In this document: positions 53,873 to 62,103 of the stretch, in pieces
Position numbering within the stretch: position 1 is the stretch's first letter
Layout of the letters: the number at the start of each line of letters is the position of its first letter
Assembly: GCF_029910215.1 (NCBI RefSeq)
Contig: NZ_CP110395.1
Location: forward strand, 930,001-994,000
Origin: Paraburkholderia sp. D15
GTDB lineage: Bacteria; Pseudomonadota; Gammaproteobacteria; Burkholderiales; Burkholderiaceae
Direction of reading: 5' to 3'
DNA length: 64,000 bases
Made by a program: the position numbers and the translations under genes
The notes under the pieces: generated by a model
Seen by the model: the letters and a program-made list of their open reading frames with translations, nothing else
Databases searched by the model: none
Told to the model about the DNA's origin: nothing

Positions 53873-54178
53873 ATGTCATCGATTACGACGAAGTCGGTCA
53901 ACTGGCCGAGCGTGGCCGACTACGCCAGGGCTCAGCAAGCGGCGTCGCAAGTCAACGCGAGCAGCGCGGCCAACCTGGCCAACCTGGCCAACGCGGCCAA
54001 CGTGGCCAGTGCGGCCGATGCGAGCGGCGTAGCCAGACTGGGCATGTCGACGCTGATACATGAACTGGCAGCGGCGCACACGGCGACGCCAACGTCCGCG
54101 CAAGCGCCAGCGGCTGTCGCTCGTTCCGACGCGCAAACGATTACGCGCAATCCTCTTCCAGCAGAAGCCACCGAGTAA
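53873..54178 (+). CDS. small Ala/Asn-rich protein with a FliD-like leader
   Basis: A 101-residue protein I do not recognise. It starts MSSITTKSVN, close to the first ten residues of FliD 3.7 kb downstream (MSTINTTSVN), and has the same CGACGCACGGAGC ribosome-site context. After that comes a low-complexity Ala/Asn/Leu stretch (ANLANLANAANVASAADA, about residues 33-50) and an Ala/Thr/Pro tail. It has no signal peptide or membrane helix. It ends 24 bp before flgE on the same strand, so it probably belongs to that transcript. It could be a small flagellar accessory, a chaperone-like adaptor or a decayed duplicate of fliD's 5' end. Confidence 0.6.
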   Translation: MSSITTKSVNWPSVADYARAQQAASQVNASSAANLANLANAANVASAADASGVARLGMSTLIHELAAAHTATPTSAQAPAAVARSDAQTITRNPLPAEATE

Positions 54179-54202
54179 CGATTGTCCAGAACGGAGACCA
54201 CG

Positions 54203-55723
54203 ATGGGATATCAGCAGGGTTTGAGTGGGGTGTCGGCCGCGTCGCAGAACCTCGACGTGATCGGCAACAACGTTGCCAACGCGAATACCGTCGGCTTCAA
54301 GAGCGGCAGCGCGCAATTCGCCGATATGTACGCGAATTCGGTGGCGACCGCCGTCGGCAATCAGATCGGCATCGGCACGCGGCTGTCGGAAGTGCAGCAG
54401 CAGTTTTCGCAAGGCACGATCACCAGCACCAACCAGGCGCTGAACGTCGCGATCAACGGCAACGGCTTTTTCCAGCTGTCGAATAACGGCTCGCTGGTGT
54501 ACTCGCGCAACGGCGTGTTCCAGCTGGACAAGAACGGCTTCATCACCAATGCGCAAGGCCTGAAGCTGATGGGCTACGCGGCGAACGCGCAAGGCGTCGT
54601 CAACACCGCGCAGACCGTGCCGCTCAGCGTGCCGACCACCAACATCGCCCCGCAGGCGACCACCAGAATCGTCGCCGGCCTGAACCTGAATGCGCAGGAC
54701 AAGCTGATGCTCGGCACGCCGGCCGTCACGGCGGGCACCGGCAATACCGGCTCGTTGACCACGCCGGGCGCGACCATCACGAACACCGCGTCGGGCACGA
54801 ACAACGACACGTACACGGTCAACTTCAACGCCGCGACCACGCCGCCCACCTACACGGTCACGAACACCACGCTCGGCACGACGACCGCCGCCGCGAACTA
54901 CACCGCCGGCACCGCGATCCAGCTCGGCAACGGCCAGACCATCACGTTCAACGGCACGCCGGCCACCGGCGACAGCTACACCATCAAACCGACGCCGGTC
55001 GCCTTCAATCAGAACAGTTCGTCGACGTATAACTATTCGACCAGCACGACGGTGTACGACTCGCTCGGCGGTTCGCAGCAGGTGAACATGTACTTCACCA
55101 AGACGGCGGCCGGCACGTGGGACGTCTACGCGGGCCCCGCGACCGGCACCGCGCAGCTGATCGGTCACGCGAACTTCAATACCTCCGGCACGCTGCTCGG
55201 CACCACCGACAAGAACGGCGTCGCGACGGCCACGCCCTTCGTCTTCAACTTCAGCGTGCCGACCACCGACGGTTCGGCGACGCCGCAGAACCTGACGCTG
55301 AACATTGGCGGCACCACGCAGTACGGCGGCAAGAACGGCGTGAACTCGCTGCAGCCCGACGGCTACGCAGCCGGCACGCTGACCAGCTTCACCATCGGCG
55401 CGGACGGTACGTTGACCGGCCACTATTCGAACCAGCAGACGGCGGCGCTCGGCCAGATCGTGCTGGCGAACTTCTCGAACCAGAACGGTCTCGTGAATCT
55501 CGGCAACAACGAGTTTCAGCAAACCTCGGCTTCGGGCGTCGCGCAGATTTCCTCGCCGGGTTCGACGAATCATGGCGTGCTGCAAGGCGGCGCGGTCGAG
55601 AATTCGAACGTCGATCTGACGGGAGAACTGGTCAAGCTGATTACCGCGCAGCGTAACTATCAGGCGAATGCGCAAACCATCAAGACGCAAAAGACGATCG
55701 ATCAGACTTTGTTGAATCTTTAA
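54203..55723 (+). CDS. flgE: flagellar hook protein
   Basis: The hook subunit, exported by the flagellar secretion system. The N-terminus GYQQGLSGVSAASQNLDVIGNNVANANTVGFKSG and the C-terminus ENSNVDLTGELVKLITAQRNYQANAQTIKTQKTIDQTLLNL are the classical rod/hook D0 segments. The 506 residues exceed the usual 400 or so. The extra lies near residues 180-260, a Thr/Asn-rich beta segment with TITFNGTPATGDSYTI, a motif more usual in FlgK. The ATG at 54203 follows CGGAGACCACG. It stands here without the rest of the flg operon, next to fliC and fliD. Confidence 0.9.
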   Translation: MGYQQGLSGVSAASQNLDVIGNNVANANTVGFKSGSAQFADMYANSVATAVGNQIGIGTRLSEVQQQFSQGTITSTNQALNVAINGNGFFQLSNNGSLVYSRNGVFQLDKNGFITNAQGLKLMGYAANAQGVVNTAQTVPLSVPTTNIAPQATTRIVAGLNLNAQDKLMLGTPAVTAGTGNTGSLTTPGATITNTASGTNNDTYTVNFNAATTPPTYTVTNTTLGTTTAAANYTAGTAIQLGNGQTITFNGTPATGDSYTIKPTPVAFNQNSSSTYNYSTSTTVYDSLGGSQQVNMYFTKTAAGTWDVYAGPATGTAQLIGHANFNTSGTLLGTTDKNGVATATPFVFNFSVPTTDGSATPQNLTLNIGGTTQYGGKNGVNSLQPDGYAAGTLTSFTIGADGTLTGHYSNQQTAALGQIVLANFSNQNGLVNLGNNEFQQTSASGVAQISSPGSTNHGVLQGGAVENSNVDLTGELVKLITAQRNYQANAQTIKTQKTIDQTLLNL

Positions 55724-55743
55724 ATCGTTTTAAAAGCAATATC

Positions 55744-55778
55744 CACCCGCCTGGCGCGCTATTCGCGCCAGGCGGGTG
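55744..55778. terminator. hairpin after flgE
   Basis: A 15-bp perfect stem CACCCGCCTGGCGCG / CGCGCCAGGCGGGTG with a five-base loop. The tail CGCGCTTTCC is poor in T, so termination is probable but may be incomplete. Confidence 0.6.
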
Positions 55779-55893
55779 CGCGCTTTCCGGTCAATTTGTA
55801 TTGCGCTGTCATTAGTTAGGATGGCAAATGTCGCGCTATGCCGGTGTCACGAAAATCGACAAAAATTATTGAAGAAAACGTTCTATCTGTCTC

Positions 55894-55920
55894 TCAAGTT
55901 TTGCCGATCCGGGCCGTCAA
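55894..55920 (+). promoter_or_regulatory. sigma-28 (FliA) promoter of fliC
   Basis: TCAAGTTT-N11-GCCGTCAA, against the consensus TAAAGTTT-N11-GCCGATAA: 7 of 8 and 6 of 8 matches at the exact spacing. It gives a leader of about 80 nt to fliC. Confidence 0.7.
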
Positions 55921-56005
55921 TCTTGATGCGGTGAACATCAACGCATGATTTCGCCGTTGCCGATGTCGGTGATAAATAAATCCAATGCTTATTTGAGAGA
56001 TTTCC

Positions 56006-57154
56006 ATGCTCGGAATCAATAGCAACATCAACTCGCTGGTTGCGCAGCAAAACCTGAACGGCTCGCAAAGCGCGCTCTCGCAAGCCATCACGCGCCTGTC
56101 CTCGGGCAAGCGCATCAACAGCGCGGCCGACGACGCAGCAGGTCTCGCGATCTCGACGCGTATGCAAACGCAGATCAACGGCCTGAATCAAGGCGTGTCG
56201 AATGCGAACGACGGCGTGTCGATGATCCAGACCGCGTCGAGCGCGCTGTCGTCGCTGACGTCCAGCCTGCAGCGTATCCGTCAGCTGGCGGTGCAGGCTT
56301 CGACCGGTTCGCTGTCGTCGAGCGACCAGGCCGCGCTGCAGAAGGAAGTCGCCGCGCAGATCTCGGAAGTGAACCGTATCGCGTCGCAGACCACCTACAA
56401 CGGCACGAACATTCTGGATGGCTCGGCGGGCAACGTCACGTTCCAGGTCGGCGCGAACGTCGGTCAGACGATCAGCCTGAACCTGAGCCAATCGATGTCG
56501 GCAGCGAAGATCGGTGGCGGCCTGGTGCAAACCGGTCAATCCGTCGGTTCGATCTCGGTCACGACGGACGCAAGCGGTGCGTACACGGCAACCGGCGCGG
56601 CGATCACCACGGTGAACGTGCTGTCGGACGGCAAGGGCGGCTACACGTTCACGGACCAGAACAACCAGGCCATCTCGTCGACGGCTGTTGGCAACATCTT
56701 CAGCAACGGTACGGCAGCCGGCACGGGTACGGCCGTCACCAACCTGACGCTGAGCACCGCGCTGGCGACATCGATGGGCACGACCGCGGCGAGCGCGGCA
56801 ACGGCGTCGATCGCGGAGATCAACGCGATCAACACGCCGCCGACGGTCTCGGGCCTGAACATCAGCACGGTCACGGGCGCGAATCAGGCGATGGTCTCGA
56901 TCGACAACGCATTGGCCACGGTCAACAACCTGCAGGCATCGCTGGGTGCCGCGCAAAACCGCTTCACGGCCATCGCTACGTCGCAGCAAGCCGAGTCGAC
57001 CGACCTGTCGTCGGCACAGTCGCAAATCACCGACGCTAACTTCGCGCAGGAAACGGCGAATCTGAGCAAGGCGCAGGTGCTGCAGCAAGCGGGCATCTCG
57101 GTGCTGGCGCAAGCTAACTCGAACCCGCAGCAAGTGCTGAAGCTGTTGCAGTAA
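56006..57154 (+). CDS. fliC: flagellin
   Basis: The filament subunit, 382 residues. The conserved N-terminal D0/D1 (MLGINSNINSLVAQQNLNGSQSALSQAITRLSSGKRINSAADDAAGLAIS) and C-terminal D1/D0 (QSQITDANFAQETANLSKAQVLQQAGISVLAQANSNPQQVLKLLQ) frame a short variable Thr/Ala/Gly-rich domain (about 175-290), which would be the surface-exposed part. Transcribed from the sigma-28 site upstream; a terminator-like hairpin follows. The whole island lies between a GST gene and a TRIC channel gene, without other flagellar genes in view. Confidence 0.96.
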   Translation: MLGINSNINSLVAQQNLNGSQSALSQAITRLSSGKRINSAADDAAGLAISTRMQTQINGLNQGVSNANDGVSMIQTASSALSSLTSSLQRIRQLAVQASTGSLSSSDQAALQKEVAAQISEVNRIASQTTYNGTNILDGSAGNVTFQVGANVGQTISLNLSQSMSAAKIGGGLVQTGQSVGSISVTTDASGAYTATGAAITTVNVLSDGKGGYTFTDQNNQAISSTAVGNIFSNGTAAGTGTAVTNLTLSTALATSMGTTAASAATASIAEINAINTPPTVSGLNISTVTGANQAMVSIDNALATVNNLQASLGAAQNRFTAIATSQQAESTDLSSAQSQITDANFAQETANLSKAQVLQQAGISVLAQANSNPQQVLKLLQ

Positions 57155-57234
57155 TGCTGTTGCAGTAATCGTTGTGGCAAGTACCGCTGGTGTGGCGTCG
57201 CGTGTTTCGCGCGACGACACATCGGGCGGTTCGC

Positions 57235-57264
57235 GCTACCCGGCGGGCCACGCCGCCGGGTAGC
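57235..57264 (+). terminator. terminator of fliC
   Basis: The stem GCTACCCGGCGG / CCGCCGGGTAGC with a six-base loop, followed by CGTATTTCTTC, a moderately T-rich tail. Confidence 0.65.
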
Positions 57265-57387
57265 CGTATTTCTTCAGATCCCGGCGCCGCCGCTGCATTG
57301 CAGCATGCCGATGCGGTGCGTCTCGCGCGCTTTACGCGCAGTTTTCCCCTCAGACCGAGCGATTGCGAATCGCACCGGATATTTCCG

Positions 57388-57444
57388 GGGAAACGTCACA
57401 AAGATCTGATGAAATATGATGTAACATTTGAAAAATTTGTAATA
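57388..57444 (+). promoter_or_regulatory. AT-rich upstream element, copy B (fliD)
   Basis: Shares GTCACAAA, ATCTGA, GAAATAT and GTAACATTTGAAAAATTTGT with the element before the small gene at 53873. The intervening DNA of the two loci is unrelated, so conservation is local to this block and to the start-codon context. Confidence 0.6.
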
Positions 57445-57543
57445 GAAGCCGCGACCGGACCGATGGGGCGAATGAACGGGGCCGGCGAATCAACGGCACA
57501 CACAGCGGCACAAAACGAATAATTCGACGCACGGAGCCATTGC

Positions 57544-59055
57544 ATGTCTACGATCAATACCACGTCGGTCAACACGGCGACCGCCAACGCGAAGAACCAG
57601 GTGCAGAACGCCGCGCAGTCCATCATCAGCGGCTCGACCGGCAACTCGACGATGGACGTCGCGAGCCTCGTGTCGGCGCTGGTCAATGCGAAAACGGCGG
57701 GCCAGTCGGCGGCCTTGCAGGCGAAGCAAAGCACGGACACCACCACGCTGTCGGCATACGGCGCGCTCAGCTCGGCGCTGACGGCGCTGCAGGCGGCCAT
57801 CAAGAATCTGTCGGACGGCACGACGCTCTCCACCTTCGCGGCCACGGCCAGCGGCAAGGGGCTGGACCCGAAAGCCGGCGCCGGCGCGGTCGCGGCCAGC
57901 TACACCGTCGCGGTCAAGCAGATCGCCACGTCGCAGAGCCTGTCGTCGGCGGCCTTCGGCTCGACCGCGCAACTGGGCACCGGCAAGCTGACCATCGCGG
58001 TCGGCGGCAAGTCGATGGACATCACCGTCGACGAAAAGAACAACACGCTCGGCGGGATTGCCGACGCGATCAACAAGGCAAGCAACAATCCCGGCGTCAC
58101 GGCCACGATCGTGACCGGCACGGGCGGCGCGCACCTCGTGCTGCGCGCGGCGAACACGGGCTCGGCCAATACGATCGACGTGACCACCAGCGGCGTGCAG
58201 AACGACGCGGGCCTATCGGCGCTCGGCGTGAAGTCGACGCCCGGCGCGGACGGCGGCGCGTCGAGCTTCGTGTCGGCCGACAGCAGCAAGGCATGGCGTC
58301 AGAGCGATGTGGCGCAGGACGCGCTGTTGACGATCGGTGACATCGACGCGCGCAGCGCCACCAACGCAGTCAGCGACGCGATTTCGGGCGTGTCGCTGAA
58401 CCTGTCGCGCGATTCGGTCGGCACCACGCAGACCGTGACCGTTGCGGCGGACACGACCGCGCAGAACTCGGCCATCACGAACTTCGCGAATCTGTACAAC
58501 ACGGTCGTCACGACGGTGAACAAGCTGTCTTCGTACGACAAGACGTCGAAGACCGGCGGCGCGCTGCTCGGCGATTCGACCTTGCTGACCATCAAGAACG
58601 CGCTGGCGTCGATCGTCGGCGGCGGAGTGGGCAAGGGGACGTCGGTGGTGAGCCTCGCGCACATCGGCATCTCGCTGAAGGGCGATCCCGCCGACGGCAC
58701 GCTGGTGATCGACAACGCGAAGCTGACCGCGGCACTGAACAACAGCCCGGCGCGCGTCGCGCAACTGTTCAACACGACCGACGGTCTCGGCGCGAAGCTG
58801 AACAAGAGCATCACCGAGTTCACGCGCACGGGCGGCATCATCGACACGCGCAACAGCGCGCTGAATGCGGACCTGAAAAGCATCGCCGCGCAGCAGACCA
58901 AGCTGGCCGATTACGCGACGCAGTTGACCAATCAGTATCAGAGCCAGTTCACCGCGCTGAACAAGCTGATGGCGACGATGAACAACAACTCCGCGTATCT
59001 GACCGCGCTGTTCGGCGGCTCGAAGAGCGCGGGCGCATTGGCGACCAACAAGTAA
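57544..59055 (+). CDS. fliD: flagellar hook-associated protein 2 (filament cap)
   Basis: Caps the growing filament and helps flagellin fold. The 503 residues have the N-terminal FliD domain (MDVASLVSALVNAKTAGQSAALQAKQSTDTTTLSAYGALSSAL), a middle variable region and the C-terminal coiled coil (GGIIDTRNSALNADLKSIAAQQTKLADYATQLTNQYQSQFTALNKLMATMNNNSAYLTALFGG in part). The ATG at 57544 has CGGAGCC upstream. The N-terminal ten residues and leader resemble the small protein gene at 53873. Confidence 0.95.
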   Translation: MSTINTTSVNTATANAKNQVQNAAQSIISGSTGNSTMDVASLVSALVNAKTAGQSAALQAKQSTDTTTLSAYGALSSALTALQAAIKNLSDGTTLSTFAATASGKGLDPKAGAGAVAASYTVAVKQIATSQSLSSAAFGSTAQLGTGKLTIAVGGKSMDITVDEKNNTLGGIADAINKASNNPGVTATIVTGTGGAHLVLRAANTGSANTIDVTTSGVQNDAGLSALGVKSTPGADGGASSFVSADSSKAWRQSDVAQDALLTIGDIDARSATNAVSDAISGVSLNLSRDSVGTTQTVTVAADTTAQNSAITNFANLYNTVVTTVNKLSSYDKTSKTGGALLGDSTLLTIKNALASIVGGGVGKGTSVVSLAHIGISLKGDPADGTLVIDNAKLTAALNNSPARVAQLFNTTDGLGAKLNKSITEFTRTGGIIDTRNSALNADLKSIAAQQTKLADYATQLTNQYQSQFTALNKLMATMNNNSAYLTALFGGSKSAGALATNK

Positions 59056-59071
59056 GGTAGTCAGGTCGGCA

Positions 59072-59128
59072 AAACGCCGCATCGTCAGCGCGCTGGTTTG
59101 AGCGCGTGAACGATGCGGCGTTTGTTTT
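59072..59128 (+). terminator. terminator of fliD
   Basis: The outer stem AAACGCCGCATCGT / ACGATGCGGCGTTT with an inner CGCGCT/AGCGCG hairpin, followed by GTTTTTA. It is convergent with the TRIC gene and could serve both directions. Confidence 0.82.
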
Positions 59129-59180
59129 TATGGACGACCTTGTTGCGGTTTGTCTTGGCTTACCGCGCCTTGGCGCTTCT

Positions 59181-59804
59181 TCAATGCGGCAAACGCACAT
59201 CGAAGCGGTACGTCACCAGCCTCGCCAGCAGAATGAATCCCGTCGCGATCAACACGCTGTACACCGTGTCGACATCCGCGTAATCGAGCAGCACGTACAG
59301 CCAGCAGCCGACGAACGCGCAGGTCGCATACGGCCGCGAGTCGCGCAGGATCAGCGGCACTTCGTTGCACAGCACGTCGCGGATCACGCCGCCGAATACG
59401 CCCGTGAGCACGCCCATCATCACCGAGGTGAACCACGGCATCTGCGCTTCGTGCGCGATCGACGTGCCCGCGACGCTGAACAATCCGAGCCCGATCGCAT
59501 CCGCGACCAGCAGCACGCGCTGCGACAGCAGCAGCGAGGTCATCCTCAGCAGCATCGGCGCGAACGCCGACATCGCGAAGATCGTGATCAGATAGCCCTG
59601 ATGCTCGACCCAATAGAACGGACGGCGCTCCAGCAGCACGTCGCGCAGCGTGCCGCCGCCGAAGGCCGTGGCGATCGCGACGAGAAAGGTGCCGACCGCG
59701 TCGAGCCGGCGGTTGCGGGCTTCGATGAAGCCGGAGATCGCGTACGCGAAAATCGCCAGCGCTTCCATGACGGCGAGCGCCAGGTTCAACCTCGGATGAA
59801 TCAC
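59181..59804 (-). CDS. TRIC/YicG-type trimeric cation channel
   Basis: An inner-membrane protein of 207 residues with seven hydrophobic segments in two related halves, each with a glycine-rich kinked helix (ATAFGGGTLRDVL and GVFGGVIRDVL), which marks the UPF0126/TRIC family of monovalent cation channels. The start is uncertain: a GTG at 59804 keeps the whole first helix (LNLALAVMEALAIFAYAISGF), while the ATG at 59768 shortens it, so the GTG is used. Ten bases after the smr stop, hence probably one unit. Confidence 0.88.
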   Translation of the reverse strand: MIHPRLNLALAVMEALAIFAYAISGFIEARNRRLDAVGTFLVAIATAFGGGTLRDVLLERRPFYWVEHQGYLITIFAMSAFAPMLLRMTSLLLSQRVLLVADAIGLGLFSVAGTSIAHEAQMPWFTSVMMGVLTGVFGGVIRDVLCNEVPLILRDSRPYATCAFVGCWLYVLLDYADVDTVYSVLIATGFILLARLVTYRFDVRLPH

Positions 59805-59814
59805 CGCGCCGGCC

Positions 59815-60570
59815 TCAGATTTTCGGGTGAGCCGGCGATGCGCCCGGCTGCAGCAGCACGACCACCGCACCCGCGCCGCCGTCATGTGGCCGCGCCTGAC
59901 AGAACGCGATCACCTCGGACTTCTGCACGAGCCACGCGCGCACCTTGCCTTTGAGCACGGGCTCCTTGCCGATCGAGCCCAGGCCCTTGCCGTGAATCAC
60001 GCGCAGACAGCGCAGGCCGCGCTTCACCGATTCGCGGATGAATTCCGCCAGCGCCTCGCGCGCTTCGTCGCGACGCATGCCGTGCAGGTCGATCTGCGCC
60101 TGCACGATCCAGTCGCCGCGCCGTAGTTTGCGCACGACTTCCTGGCTGATACCGGGGCGGCAATAGGACAGCGTCTCGTCGGTATCGAGCAGCACTTCGG
60201 GATCGAACTCGTCGGAGATCGCTTCGTGCAGCACGGCTTCTTCGTCGAGTTTGGTTTGCACCGGCAGCGGCGGCGGGGGATTGCGCGGCAACGTGGCGCG
60301 CGGCGGCACGCCCAGCGGCGCGATTTCGCCGATTTCGCGGCGGAACAGATCGGCATCCGCCGATGCTTCGCGCTGGGCGGCCGCCGCGGCGGCGCGCTCG
60401 CGTTCGCGGCGCTGCGCGTCGCCCTTCAACGCTTCGCGCAACGCACCGAGGCCCGCGAGACCGGCGGCCGGTTCGAGCTTCACCTTGGCGGGCGCGACGG
60501 GCTCCGGCGCCGGCCGGGCGGCGGGACGCGGGCGTTTCGGTTCGTTCGGGTGGGGCTGATTCTTCGGCAT
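59815..60570 (-). CDS. smr: Smr/MutS-type nuclease domain protein
   Basis: A 251-residue protein. After a long Pro/Ala/Arg-rich, probably disordered N-terminus (1 to about 150) comes a C-terminal Smr domain with AQIDLHGMRRDEAREALAEFI and LRVIHGKGLGS, the LDLHG and HGKG motifs of the small MutS-related endonuclease, followed by an AFCQARPHDGGAGAVVVLL strand pair. The family cuts DNA or RNA (for example in ribosome rescue). The ATG at 60570 is the family-typical start. The frame extends upstream through the trxB terminator, which is not coding. Confidence 0.9.
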   Translation of the reverse strand: MPKNQPHPNEPKRPRPAARPAPEPVAPAKVKLEPAAGLAGLGALREALKGDAQRRERERAAAAAAQREASADADLFRREIGEIAPLGVPPRATLPRNPPPPLPVQTKLDEEAVLHEAISDEFDPEVLLDTDETLSYCRPGISQEVVRKLRRGDWIVQAQIDLHGMRRDEAREALAEFIRESVKRGLRCLRVIHGKGLGSIGKEPVLKGKVRAWLVQKSEVIAFCQARPHDGGAGAVVVLLQPGASPAHPKI

Positions 60571-60639
60571 ATCGGCAAGGCAACGCAGAAAGTAGATCGA
60601 TCGCGCGAGGTTGACATCGGGCAAGCGCACAGACGCAAA

Positions 60640-60670
60640 AAAGGCCGCGGGCTTGGCAGCCGCGGCCTTT
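60640..60670 (-). terminator. terminator of trxB
   Basis: The stem AAAGGCCGCGG / CCGCGGCCTTT followed on the minus strand by TTTTTTGC. It lies just after trxB and before the smr start. Confidence 0.85.
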
Positions 60671-60755
60671 GTCGCGTTACCGGCCGGGCCACGCCCAGCC
60701 GGCATTTTACCGTCGCGCCGAGCCTTTCCGGCCGGCGCTTCGCATCCGCTTCACA

Positions 60756-62103
<1,348 letters not shown>

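Larger units (their letters stand above)
57155..57543 (+). other. fliC-fliD intergenic region
   Basis: A 389-bp gap that includes the fliC terminator hairpin (57235-57264), the upstream element shared with 53726-53776 (57388-57444) and the fliD ribosome-site context ACGGAGCCATTGC. I find no convincing gene. Confidence 0.55.
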
